DNA of 64,000 nucleotides from Microthrixaceae bacterium (GTDB lineage Bacteria; Actinomycetota; Acidimicrobiia; Acidimicrobiales; Microtrichaceae), in NCBI GenBank assembly GCA_027493675.1, contig JAOSKI010000023.1, positions 62,001 through 126,000 of the forward strand, given 5' to 3'. The notes beneath the pieces were generated by a model. It had not been told where the DNA came from. It ran no database searches and saw only the letters and a program-made list of their open reading frames with translations. A program made the translations under genes and the position numbers. Positions 8,011 through 18,257 of this stretch are shown here, piece by piece; the stretch's first letter is position 1; every line of letters starts with the position of its first letter.

Positions 8011-9187
8011 TCAGTTGGCGTGCAGAGCCTCGTTGAGACCCTCCGACCAGGTCCCTCCTGGGAAGCACCTCCACCGCTCCGGTGGTCGAGTTCCTACGGA
8101 ACAGCAGCCCGGAGGCACCGCTCAGGCTCTGCGCCTTCACCACGTCGCCCTCGGGCGTCGTGACCTGGGTGCCAGCGGTGACGTAAAGGCCAGCTTCCAC
8201 GATGCAGCCGTCACCCAGCGAGATGCCCACACCTCCGTTGGCTCCCAGCAGGCAGCCGCGGCCGATCGAGATGATCTCCTTGCCGCCACCCGAGAGCGTG
8301 CCCATGACCGAGGCCCCGCCGCCCAGGTCGGTGTCGGCACCCACCACGACCCCGGCGCTGATCCGGCCCTCCACCATCGAGGGGCCCAGGGTCCCGGCGT
8401 TGAAGTTGACGAAGCCCTCGTGCATCACGGTGGTGCCCTCGGCGAGATCGCGCCCAGGCGCACCCGCGATCCGTCGGCGATCCGCACACCGGTGGGCACC
8501 ACGTAGTCGACCATGCGCGGGAACTTGTCCACGCCGTTGACGACCAACGTCACGCCACGCGAGAGAACCGACCGCTGGGCAGCGGGGAACGAGGCCACGT
8601 CACACGGGCCCGCCGAGGTCCACACAGCGTTGGTCAGCAGTGCGAAGAGCCCGTCGAGGTTGCAGCCGTGCGGTTGGACCCGTCGATGCGACAAGAGGTG
8701 CAACCGCAGGTATGCGTCGTGGATGTCCACCGGCCGCCGCATCCAGGTCCTCGATGAAGGTGAGTACCGCGACCTTGTGCGTGGGAAGCACCGAGGTCCC
8801 TGCGATGACCCCCTCGGCGACCCGGTCGCCGGCTGCGGGAAGCCAGCGAATTGGTCAGCATCTGGATCATCGCCAGGTTGGGATGGCCTCCCGGGTCATC
8901 GAGCACTGGGGCACCCTGCGCGAGGATCTCCTCACAGTCGGCAAGTCCGAGCCGGCATGTGGCCGCCCCGCCGAGGTGACCCACCACGTCGGCGAACAAC
9001 GCCGCGGCGCCGAGGTTGCAATCCAGGTTGACCGCCCCGAACCACGTGTCGAGCACCGTGCCGTCTGCGTCCGCCACGGTTGCCAGGCCCACCCCGAAGC
9101 GCGCAGTGCGACGTACCCCGGCCGCCTCGAGAGCTCCTCGGTCAGGGCTGCGAACTCGGCGGCATCGGTGGGTCGTGGATCACTCAC
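8011..9187 (-). CDS. dapD: 2,3,4,5-tetrahydropyridine-2,6-dicarboxylate N-succinyltransferase
   Basis: Succinylates tetrahydrodipicolinate in the succinylase branch of lysine/DAP synthesis. GTG start at 9187 with AGGAGT upstream. The protein follows the actinobacterial DapD pattern: [33 protein letters not shown]-like [38 protein letters not shown], then the left-handed beta-helix [52 protein letters not shown], and the end [11 protein letters not shown]. The frame changes near 9090, 8860, 8740, 8430 and 8040. At about 390 residues it is longer than the 317 of M. tuberculosis DapD, mainly in the N-terminal third, where the frame is least certain. Convergent with lexA. Confidence 0.9.
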
Positions 9188-9293
9188 AGGCACTCCTAGA
9201 GGGGGATAGTCGCATCGGCGAAGGGAGTCGCTCACGAGCGACACACGTCCCCGACCGCTTCGGTGCCTGTTTCTACCAGCCGGCAGGTGTCAC

Positions 9294-10380
9294 TCAGAAG
9301 CCGGCGCGGATCGCCTCGTCGAGGACCTCGTAGGTGGCGGTGAGGCTCGATCGCTCGACATGCTCGCCGCGGGTGTGGGCAAGCGTCAGGTCACCCGGGC
9401 CGAGGTTTACCGCCGGGACGCCCATGGCTGAGAACCTCGCGACGTCGGTCCACCCCAGCTTCGCTCTCACCGCGAGGGGATCGCCGCTGCACCATTCCCG
9501 AGACGAACGGATGGTCCAACGCCGGCAGTGCGGCGCCGGCCACGTCGGTCACCTCGATGTCGTCACCGTCCTGAAGGTAACCGGCGAGAGAAGAGCCACG
9601 ACGTGCTCTGTGGCCTCCGCTGCGCTTCTGTCCGGAGCGAAGCGGTGGGCGATCTCCAACTCGACCTTGTCGGGCACCACGTTCCCCGCCACTCCCCCGC
9701 TCACCGATACGGCCTGCAACGCCTCGTGGAAGCGGCAGCCCTGGATCTCGGGTGTGCGTGGCCGGTAGGCGCCGAGGCTCACGAGCAGATCACCGAGGCG
9801 GTGGATGGCGTTACGGCCCATCCATGCCCGAGCCGTGTGGGCCCGCTCCCCACGCAGGGTCACACGGACCCGCACCGAACCCTGGCAGCCGGCCTCCACC
9901 TCCCCGGAGGTGGGCTCGCCGAGGATCGCCACATCCCCCTGCAACAGGTCGGGACGCACGTCTGCCAGTTCACCGAGGCCGCTGTGGTGCGCAGCGACCT
10001 CCTCACGGGCGTAGAACACGAACGAGAGGTCAACCGGTGGAGCGTGATGTGCCTCGGCGAGGGCGATCATCACCGCCAGGCCGCCCTTCATGTCGGCTGA
10101 ACCCACCCCCCAGAGCGTGTCACCCACGATTCGCGACGTCTCGTTGGAGTCAGCCGGCACAGTGTCGGTGTGGCCACCGAGGACCACCCTCGAGCGCCGT
10201 CCGAGCTCCGTGCGCGCCACGAGGTTGTCACCCACCCTCGTGCACTCAAGATGACCCGAGGAGCCCAGCCGCTCCCCGATCAGGTCGACCAGCGCTGCCT
10301 CCCGAGAAGCTCTCCGAGGGAACATCCACCAGCTCGGCGGTGAGCGCCAGCAGGTCGACTGGTGGATCGCGTCGGGTCAC
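9294..10380 (-). CDS. dapE: Succinyl-diaminopimelate desuccinylase
   Basis: Zinc M20-family hydrolase that releases LL-DAP from N-succinyl-LL-DAP. GTG start at 10380 gives [20 protein letters not shown]; the frame changes near 10310. Metal and catalytic motifs: [15 protein letters not shown] (HxD), [36 protein letters not shown] (catalytic EE), [36 protein letters not shown] further frame change near 9550 precedes the end, [20 protein letters not shown] and [14 protein letters not shown]. About 362 residues as expected. It overlaps or abuts the upstream membrane-protein gene, and together with dapD and dapC forms most of the succinylase branch. Confidence 0.9.
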
Positions 10381-10381
10381 C

Positions 10382-11254
10382 TCAGGGTGGCGGCGGAGGC
10401 GGCTGCACACCGCCACCGGCCGGAGGGCGGAGTCTGAGCGGGAGGCGGTCCCTGCGGGGCGGGAGGCGCGGACGGCGGGGACTGCGGCGGGTAGGGAGGC
10501 GACTGCGGCGGCGCCGGAGGCGGGGAGGGCTGTTGAGGCATGGCTGGTGGCGCCGGCGGCGGGCCCTGCTGCGCTGGCGCGCTCCATCCGCCGGGTGCAC
10601 CCCGGCCAGGTGGTGGGGGACCTGCTGGGGCGAGGCGCCGTAACCACCGGGGGCGGCTGGACCCTGGGTCTGCTTCTGCTTCTTCTTCCAGCTGCTGCGC
10701 TGGACCATCCCGACGATGAACAAGATGAACGCGATGAACACGAAGAACGCGCCCGCCCCGCCGGCAAGTATCCCGCCCACGAACCCGGGTGCGCCCTCCA
10801 CGAGGAACGAAGGTGCGGTGGTGGCGGTGTAACTGCCGAAGGTCGAACCGTCGCCGCAGCGGATCGTGTACTCCGAGCCGGACTCGATGTCGAACAGCAT
10901 GTACCCGTTGATCCGCACGCCACCCAGCTCGACAGTGGTTCCCGGACCGAATGCCTCGTAGGCCTGGAACGACACCGGCCCCGACGGACCCTCCCCAGTG
11001 CACACCGCCTCCTCGCTCAAGAGCGCTATCCCGTCGGCCCCACTGGCGGTGAACGACACCTCCTCGCCCATCGAAACGACCCTGCCCACCTGGTCGAGCT
11101 CGGTGGCGAAGTCGACCAGGTCCGAGATGTACGGCACGGTCTTCGCTGCTGCGAATCCGCAACCTCCGATGCCGAGCAACAGGAACACGAGCGCAGCGAT
11201 GAGCGCTCCCTTGGGCTTGGGCTTGGAGCTCGCGTTCGTGTACTGAGGGGTCAC
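10382..11254 (-). CDS. Two-helix membrane protein with extracytoplasmic domain and proline-rich tail
   Basis: GTG start at 11254 (VTPQYTNASSKPKPKGALIA). A membrane helix follows (ALIAALVFLLLGIGGCGFAA), then a roughly 130-residue domain of unknown type with two Cys (EEAVCTGEG, EYTIRCGDG) that could form a disulfide outside the cell, a second helix (AGGAGAFFVFIAFILFIVGM), and a cytoplasmic basic stretch (SSWKKKQKQTQ). After a frame change near 10630 the C-terminus is strongly Pro-rich (APPAMPQQPSPPPAPPQSPP). A further indel near 10400 decides between a stop near 10377 and one at 10382. No family recognised. It lies between dapC and dapE in the same direction. Confidence 0.6.
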   Translation of the reverse strand: MTPQYTNASSKPKPKGALIAALVFLLLGIGGCGFAAAKTVPYISDLVDFATELDQVGRVVSMGEEVSFTASGADGIALLSEEAVCTGEGPSGPVSFQAYEAFGPGTTVELGGVRINGYMLFDIESGSEYTIRCGDGSTFGSYTATTAPSFLVEGAPGFVGGILAGGAGAFFVFIAFILFIVGMVQRSSWKKKQKQTQGPAAPGGYGASPQQVPHHLAGVHPADGARQRSRARRRRHQPCLNSPPRLRRRRSRLPTRRSPRRPRLPPRRDRLPLRLRPPAGGGVQPPPPPP

Positions 11255-11399
11255 GTGGCGCCATGGGGGCTCCCCGGTAGAAGCTGGTGTCCCCTGATTA
11301 TGGTTTGCGCGGACCGCCACGGGTGGGCAATCGGCAGGTGCAGCACATGTTCTCGGGAACATCCGGCGGACCCCGGCCCGTGATCGCATGCAGATCGGC

Positions 11400-12555
11400 T
11401 CACGAAGCGGCCGCACGTGACGCAACCAACTCCATGTCACAAGCAGGTCGCACCATCGCCAAACGCAGGTACGAACTCGCTGCTTCCCCGTAGAACTCCC
11501 CCGGGCTGCCCACCACGCCCAGGGTTCGTGCCAGCCGGCGCGCCAGGCCCCAGGCGTCACCATCGGGCGCCTCGACCCACAGGTAGAACCCACCACCGGG
11601 CAACGACACCTCGATTCCGAGCCCACCCAGCACGTCGCGCATCGCATGCAGGCGTCCGAGGTACAGCCCCGCTGACCTTCGACCTCGTGCTGCGAACCCA
11701 GCGCGCCACGGCCGCCACCTGGGCAGGACCTGGCACCATGAATCCGGCGTGCTTGCGCACCTCGGAGAGGTACCCCACCAGCTCGGGGTCACCTGCGTAG
11801 AAGCCCACGCGGAGCCCGGCGAGGTTGGAGCGCTTCGACAGCGAGTGGACCGCCACCACACCATGGTTGTCCCGGCTCAGGATCGTCTGACCGGGGAGCC
11901 CGCCCGGCACCGAAGGTGAACCGGCCCAGGTGAACTCCACATAGCACTCGTCGGAGAAGACCGGCACACCGTTGAGCCGACCCCACTGCGCCACCGCGGC
12001 GAGGTCGTCCAGGCCTCCCGCAGGGTTGCCGGGTGTGTTCACCCAGAGGCACAGCGCACGCTCAGCGTCGCCAGGTGCGACCGAGGCGAGGTCCAGGCGC
12101 CGGTGGTCATCCAGCGCCACAGGCACCGCCCGACAGCCGGCGAGGGTCGCTCCCATGGCATAGGACGGGTAGGACACCGCCGGGTACAGCACCGTGTCAC
12201 GGCCCGGGTCCCGCAACCGCAGCCAGTGGGGAAGGCCGGCCACGAACTCCTTGGTCCCCACGCACGCGGCGATGTCGGTGGTGGGCACCGCCACGCCGAA
12301 CCGCCGCTCGAACCAGCCCTGCACGGCTCCGCGGAGCTCCGGGGTGCCTACCGACGGTGGGTACCCGCGCTCGGTGTCGGACCCCGCGAGGGCGCTCAGC
12401 ACACGGGCGGGGGGTGGGTCACAGGGCGTACCGATGGAGAGGTCGACCGCACCACCGGGGAGATCGGCAGCCAGTTGGTGCAACTCCGCCAGACGGTCAT
12501 AGGGATAGGGCGGAGGGACGAAGGGCCGGGGTGCGCCCTCGGTCGGATTCACCAC
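11400..12555 (-). CDS. dapC: Succinyldiaminopimelate aminotransferase (class I/II PLP enzyme)
   Basis: PLP-dependent aminotransferase probably converting N-succinyl-2-amino-6-oxopimelate to succinyl-DAP, as DapC does in corynebacteria. Fold-type I blocks: VDLSIGTPCDPPP, ERGYPPSVGTPELRGAV, LYPAVSYPSYAMGATLAG, LCLWVNTPGNPAGGLDDL, GVPVFSDECYVEFTW, and the PLP-lysine loop VAVHSLSKRSNLAGLRVGFY. The frame changes near 11690, after which MRDVLGGLGIEVSLPGGGFY and SSYLRLAMVRPACDMEL complete the small domain. About 385 residues. Its place between hflX and dapE supports the lysine assignment over a generic aminotransferase. Confidence 0.82.
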
Positions 12556-12559
12556 CGAA

Positions 12560-13940
12560 TCACCCCTGGGTCCCCTCGGCGGACTCCGTCACCGCGAAGG
12601 CCGCGAAACGCCGCGCGTCCTCATCCGCCATTCGTGCGGTCACCCGCATCGAGTCGGAGCCCGGCACCTCCGAGAGCACCTCGGCGGCGCGGTGCACCGC
12701 TGCCAGCACGTCGCCACGGTCCCACGGTACGTCGAGCACGGAGGTGCCCATCTGCGCTCGCAGACGGTCCCCGATCCGGGCCAGCAGTTCGTCGGTTCCC
12801 TCGCCGGTGGTGGCCGAGATCGCCACCGATCCCGGGTGCGCAGCCGCGAGGCGCGCCGCTGAACTGCCGAGGTCGGACTTGTTGAACACCACCAACTCGG
12901 GGATGCCGCCCCCACCGATCTCCTCGAGCACCGCGTGCACTGCGGCCATCGCACCGTCGGGGTCGGGCCCTGATCCGTCGACGACCTGCAGCAACAGGTC
13001 CGCCTCGGTCACGACGTCCAACGTCGTGCGGAACGCCTCCACCAGCTGGTGGGGCAGCTTGCGCACGAAACCGACAGTGTCGGTGAGCAGCACGGTCTCT
13101 CCCCGGGCAGCGAAAGGCGCCTGGTGGTGGCATCCAGGGTCGCGAAGAGCCGGTCCTCAACCAGTACGCCCGCGTCGGTGAGGCGGTTCAACAACGTGGA
13201 CTTGCCGGCGTTGGTGTAGCCCACCACGACCACGTGGGGATCTGCGATCGCGCCCGGGCCTTGTGCTGGTTGGCGCGGTGACGCCCTATGCGCTCAAGGT
13301 CCGATTCCAGCTTGTGGATCTGGCGTTGGATGCGACGCCGGTCGATCTCGAACTGCGTCTCGCCGGCCCCCGGCGGGCACCGATTCCACCGGCCTGCTGG
13401 GACATCTCAAGGCCCTTGCCGCGGAGCCGGGGCAGCCGGTAGCGGAACAGGGCGAGTTGCACCTGCGCCTTGCCCTCCTGGCTGTGGGCGTTCTGGGCGA
13501 AGATGTCGAGGATCACAGCAGTGCGGTCGATCGCAGAACGGCCGAGCGCCTTGGTCAGGTTGTTCTGCTGTGCGGGGGGTCAACTCGTCGTCGAACACCA
13601 CGGTGTCGCAGTCGGTCGCCTCGGCGAGCTCACGGATCTCGCTCACCTTCCCACGACCCACGTAGGTGGCCGGATCCGGGGCGTCACGGCGCTGCATGAC
13701 CCGGCCGACCTCGTCCGCGCCGGCTGTGTCGACCAGCAGCGACAGCTCGTCGAGGCTCGCGTCCAGCGCCTCGGAGTCGTGCGGAGGCAGGTCGACCCCG
13801 ACCAGCAGGATGCGCTCCCGGAACGTCCGCTCGATGAACGCACCGGTCTCACCGCCGTATTCACCGAAGGCGCCGCGGTGGGTCTGAGGGTCCGGCTCGC
13901 GGGATCCGTCGTCGTTGGGTTCGGTATCGGCTCCACTCAC
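12560..13940 (-). CDS. hflX: Ribosome-associated GTPase HflX
   Basis: GTPase that splits or rescues stalled ribosomes. GTG start at 13940 overlaps the dapF stop. The N-terminal domain reads [20 protein letters not shown] and [20 protein letters not shown]; then [20 protein letters not shown] and the [17 protein letters not shown] linker; then the G domain: [20 protein letters not shown] (G1), [19 protein letters not shown] (G3), [10 protein letters not shown] (G4). The frame changes near 13575, 13380, 13270 and 13105; the bridging residues can be followed in each case. About 460 residues. The dapF-hflX-miaA neighbourhood is common in actinobacteria. Confidence 0.9.
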
Positions 13941-14759
13941 GGGGTGAGGACCTCCCCACGAACTCCGAGGGCCCCGTCAACAGGGCCCTTGCGTCGCGCA
14001 GCTCCACGGTCGCGGCGCCCCCTGGCATCGTCACCCGCACGGGCGTTGCCGACGCGCCGAGGAGGCCCCAGCGGTCAGCTGCGACCACTGCAGCGACTGC
14101 GCCCGATCCGCATGCCTGGGTCACCCCCGCTCCTCTCTCCCACACCCGCAACACCAGATGGTGGGGATCGGCCACCGCCACGAAGTGCACGTTGATGCCA
14201 TCGGGATAGGCGCGCTCCAGCGCCGGTCCCTCCACCTCCAGGTCGACCACTTCGGGCTCGTCGACCAGTAGCACCAGATGCGGGTTGCCGATGTCGAGGG
14301 TGCGACGTCGGTAGCGCCCCCACGCCAGCGCCTCGGGTGACACCGGGGGGGCCTTCGCCCGCTGCGCCCATATCGACGGTGAACATGGCCCGACGCTGTG
14401 GATCCCCTTCGGCCAGGGTGACCTCACGCAGCCCGCGGTCGGTCTCGATGCGCAGGACCTGACCCGCCGCATCTGCACCCTGGGGCTGTGGGTCCTGTGC
14501 GAGCAGGGCCTGAGCCAGGCAGCGGATGCCGTTGCCCGAGATCTCCGGCCGCGCGACCCGTCGGCGTTCAACAGGACCATCGCCGCGCCGTCGGCGGGGT
14601 CGGCCGGTGCCAGCCCGTAGACGAGCCCGTCGGCGCCGATGCCGCGACGACGCTCGCACAGCGACTGCGCGACATCCGCGCCGACCTCGAGGCCCGGGTT
14701 GAGCGCGCCGAGAGCCACCAGGAAGTCGTTTCCCTGCCGTGGTACTTGCCGAGACGCAT
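13937..14759 (-). CDS. dapF: Diaminopimelate epimerase
   Basis: Isomerises LL-DAP to meso-DAP for peptidoglycan and lysine. The ATG at 14759 gives MRLGKYHGQGNDFLVALGAL once one base is restored near 14735. The first catalytic Cys region is replaced in the readable part by RRRGIGADGLVYG, then AEISGNGIRCLAQAL (the N-G-x-R-C element), NPHLVLLVDEPEVVD, ERAYPDGINVHFVAV, RVWERGAGVTQACGSGAVAA (second catalytic Cys in the CGSGA loop). Frame changes also near 14560 and 14350. The C-terminus EFVGEVLTP-TGA needs one extra G at about 13956 and then overlaps the hflX start by two bases. About 274 residues. Confidence 0.88.
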
Positions 14760-14830
14760 CAGGTACGGGTGCTCCTTGGAGGTCGCGCCTCGCCGGTAGC
14801 GCCGAGGGAGGCGCCGGGGACGAAGCAGGC

Positions 14831-15792
14831 TCAACGGTACCCGTGCCACCGGTGCCTCCCGCAGCGGATTTCCGCCACAGCAGGTCCAACTCGGTCGCCA
14901 ACTGAGCGGCGGTGCGGTCCGCATCGGGCGGGTCGAACCACTCGATGCGGGGGTCACGACCGAACCAACGGAGCTGTCGCACCGCGAACCGCCGGGTCGC
15001 GAGCTTCGCCTCCGACACCGCGCCTTCGAGATCGGTCTCACCGCGCAGGTGCGCCAGCAGTTCGCGGTACCCGAGGGCCTGTCGGGCGGTGCGTGACATG
15101 GGCGGTCGGATCTTCGAGAGCGCTGCGACCTCGTCGAGGAAGCCGGCTGCCATCTGGGCGTCGAAGCGGTCGCCGATCGCCTCGGCGATCACATCGCGAT
15201 CGGGACGAAGGCCGCACATCACGAACGGGGTGGCGGGGTAGCTCCCGAAGGCTTCGCCGTGTTCCGAGAACGGCACACCGGTGCCGATGCCGACCTCGAG
15301 CGCCCTGATGATCCGACGCCTGTTGCCGGCGGGAATCCGCTCGAGTGCGACCGGATCCAGCTCGTGCAGTCGAGCGGCAAGCTCGGCGGTGTCGGGGTTC
15401 GACTCCAGTTCCGCCGCGATGTCGGGGAAGTGCGGCGGTGGGGTGAAGTCGTCGACCAACGCACGCACATACAGCCCGGTCCCGCCCACGAGCAGAGCAG
15501 CGGCGCCTCGGGCCTCGATGCCCGCCAGCGCATCGCGCAGCGTGGCGTGGAGGAACCGGGGGCAGGTTGTGGTCCTCGCTCGGATCCGCGATGTCGATCA
15601 GGTGGTGTGGAACCTCGGCGCGCTCCGCAGCCGTGGGCTTGGCAGTGCCGATGTCCATACCCCGGTAGACCTGCATGGAGTCGCAACTCACGATCTCGGT
15701 GGGTACAACCCGCTGCGATGCGCATGCGGGCGAGATCCATGGCGATCGCGGACTTGCCCGACGCGGTGGGGGCCGACCAGGCACATGTGCAC
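14831..15792 (-). CDS. miaA: tRNA dimethylallyltransferase
   Basis: Adds dimethylallyl to A37 of UNN-reading tRNAs, the substrate for MiaB encoded just upstream. The start at 15792 ([20 protein letters not shown]) holds the P-loop; an extra C in the CCCCC run at about 15772 breaks the frame there. Then [90 protein letters not shown] and [19 protein letters not shown]. Another frame change near 15550. The 3' end is uncertain: the open frame runs into dapF, and the TGA at 14831-14833 fits if one base changed shortly before it. About 320 residues. Confidence 0.87.
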
Positions 15793-15862
15793 GCCCGGTG
15801 GATGTCCCGCCGTGGCAGGTCCATCCGCGCTGGGTGGCGTGAGGGCAGCGGGCGGCCGCCGA

Positions 15863-16530
15863 TCATCGGCGGCCCTCGCCGGCGCGCCCGACACGTCCGA
15901 CTCGTCGCCGAGCGCGAGTGGGCCGAGGAGCTGCTCGGCGAGCAACCACCAGTCCAACCGAGCGAGACCCGGATGTCGCCCGTAGTGCTCGAAGAACACC
16001 GGCAGGATCATCGGTCCGACGGTGCCCGACAACGACGAGGCGACGCGTGCGAGATCCCGGTGGCGGTCCGCGATCGCCATGTCGTCCCAGCACGTGAACC
16101 CCACGGCACTGCCGAGGGAGCACAGCAGCGTGCCCAGCGACGGCGATCCGTGCGTGAGCACGACGTCGCCATCGCCGGCCTCCCCGAGGCGGTCCGCTCC
16201 CAGATCGAGCACTTCGAGCAACGCGGGGCGGTCCATGTGCGAATACGCCGCGTCCAGCGGGGCATCCGGTGCGGCGGCGGTGGCTCTGGCGGCGTCGGCG
16301 ACCACGTCACGCATCGAGACGTGCGGCACGTCGTCGGCCAAGCCCGGCGAGTGGACCTCCAGGGCGTGCAGGACACCCAAGCGCTCGGCGAGCATCGCGA
16401 CCGTGCGCTCCGGGTCGAAGAGGTACTCCTTTGCGTCGGCACGCTCAAAGGCCGCCGGATCGGCGCCCTCCGGTGACGCGAGACCTGCGGATCGCAGCAG
16501 GTCGACCAGTCCCGCAGGCGGGTAGCTCAA
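15863..16530 (-). CDS. Aminoglycoside-phosphotransferase-like protein with altered catalytic loop
   Basis: Frame from a TTG at 16530 that overlaps the miaB stop ([20 protein letters not shown]). The central part VLTHGSPSLGTLLC...GFTCWDDMAIADRHRDLAR and the C-terminal HPGLARLDWWLLAEQLL resemble the C-lobe of APH/choline-kinase-like phosphotransferases (HGDxxxxN ... DxxxxxxxDRxxDLA). In the usual catalytic motif the Asp and Asn are replaced (HGSPSLGT), so kinase activity is doubtful. The frame continues without stop into miaA; a TGA at 15863 in a neighbouring frame is the likely end after one indel. About 220 residues. Assignment rests on motif resemblance only. Confidence 0.5.
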
Positions 16531-18020
16531 AGTGACGCCACCGGTATGCGGGTCCTGTGCTGTGGCTCGGCGGTCACCTCACGCAGCACTCCGAGCATGT
16601 GGGTGGTCGCAGCCGAGGTGATCTCGACGTTCGCGTAGCCACCGCGGCGAAGCGCGGCGTCGCGTGCGAAGTGCACCAGCCTGTTGTGACGGGTGCGACC
16701 CGTGAGGCGGTCGGGGTCGCGCTTGGAGGGACCTTCGACGAGGACCTCCTCGACGAGGCCGATCCGGGCCTCGTTGCCCAGGCGGCTCGATCGTTCGACC
16801 ACGGCACGCAGCCTCGACATGCGCTGCACCGCAACCTCATGGGGAACCTCCGCGACTCCGCTCGACGCCGCCTCGGTCCCCGGCCTCGGCGAGTAGACGA
16901 AGGTGTAGGCGTTGTCGTATCGGGCGGCCGCCGCCACCTCGAGGGTGGCTTCGAAGTCGGCCTCGGTCTCCCCGGGGAACCCGACGATGATGTCGGTGCT
17001 CAGCGCCAGGTCGGTGACAGCGGCACGCGCGGCAGCCAACCGCTGCAGGTACCTATCGGCGGTGTAGCCGCGGTGCATCGCTGCGAGGATCCGGTCGCTG
17101 CCCGACTGCAGCGGCAGGTGGAGGTGTTCGCACACGGTGGGGACGTCGCTCATCGCGGTGATCGTCTCGGGCCGAAGGTCCTTGGGGTGCGGGCTCGAGA
17201 AGCGCACGCGGCGGGATCCCGGGTACGGCACCGACCGAGCGGAGGAGGTCCGCGAACAACGGTCGGGCCCTGCGCTCGGAGGCGAGCCACGCGTCGCCCA
17301 CCTTCGCAACCGTCGCCTGCGGATCGGCCGGTGCGACCCCGCCGGCAAGTTCACCACGCGCAGCGGTGGTCAGGTCCCGGCCGTAGGAGTTGACGTTCTG
17401 GCCCAACAGGGTGACCTCGGTGACCCCTCCGCGGCGGCACGTTCAACCTCGGCGAGGATGTCACCGAAGCTGCGGCTCACCTCGGGTCCGCGCACCGCGG
17501 GACGATGCAGAACGCACAGCTGTTGTCACAGCCGATCTGGATGGTCACCCAGGCCGCCCAGCCCTCTCGCGCACCACCGGCAGCGCCGAGGGGAACCGGT
17601 CGTGGTCTGCCGCGACGGTGGCCTCGAGGATCTCGATCACCGGCTTTCCGTTGCTCAGGTGCTGCTCCAGCAGCGCCGTGGCCCGTGCGACGTTGTGGGT
17701 CCCGAGCACCACGTCGACGTGCGGCGCCCGTTCCAGCAGGGCTTCACGGTCCTTCTGGGCCAGGCATCCGGCGACCATGATCTCCACCTCGGTGCCCGCG
17801 GACGCTCGGGCGTCCTGAGGCTCTTGAGATGGCCGAGGGTTCCATAGAGCTTGGTGTCGGCGCCCTCGCGGACACAGCAGGTGTTCAACACGATCACGTC
17901 CGCCTCGGCCTCGTCGATCGCAGGCACGTAGCCGTCGGCCTCCAGGAGACCCGAGATTCGCTCGGAATCGTGTTCGTTCATCTGGCACCCGAAGGTGCGC
18001 ACCAGGTACCGCTTGGTCAC
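16527..18020 (-). CDS. miaB: tRNA-2-methylthio-N6-dimethylallyladenosine synthase
   Basis: Radical-SAM methylthiotransferase acting on i6A37 made by MiaA. GTG at 18020 gives [20 protein letters not shown], with the first UPF0004 Cys, then [19 protein letters not shown] and [17 protein letters not shown] (the three Cys of the auxiliary cluster). After a frame change near 17560 the radical-SAM motif C-x3-C-x2-C appears ([15 protein letters not shown]), followed by [69 protein letters not shown] and a C-terminal TRAM domain ([20 protein letters not shown]). Other breaks near 17820, 17440 and 17225. About 498 residues, normal length. Confidence 0.92.
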
Positions 18021-18257
18021 CTCGCCATCGTAGGACGGGCCCGTCGGGCCTCCTCATCGGAGCGTCCCACCCACGTGCGACACCGACATGCCACCCCCGA
18101 CATACCACACAGGTGCACCGCACCCGAACCCGCGACGCGGCCAACAGCCGGGACCATCCGCAGCACGGTCACGCCCCGCCGGGTGGACACCCACCGTGGC
18201 GCTCCGTTCTACTGCTTCTGATCCTCGTGCTGTGGTGGCCGGGTGTGGCCGGTCTGC

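Noticed and set aside
9752-11383. A 543-residue plus-strand protein
   Set aside because: It lies antisense to dapE and the proline-rich membrane protein; its composition is the typical Arg/Pro/Gly-rich shadow of high-GC genes and it has no motifs.
13861-15489. A single 542-residue MiaA-DapF fusion protein
   Set aside because: The joint frame skips the proper DapF start and the central DapF core is read in another frame; an indel merging two separate genes explains it.
15688-16530. Fusion of the phosphotransferase-like protein with MiaA
   Set aside because: The continuing frame breaks in the P-loop at a CCCCC run; removing one C restores MiaA alone, so the fusion arises from a hidden stop plus an indel.
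15863-16530. Aminoglycoside resistance gene
   Set aside because: The catalytic Asp and Asn are missing and the gene sits in a housekeeping operon.
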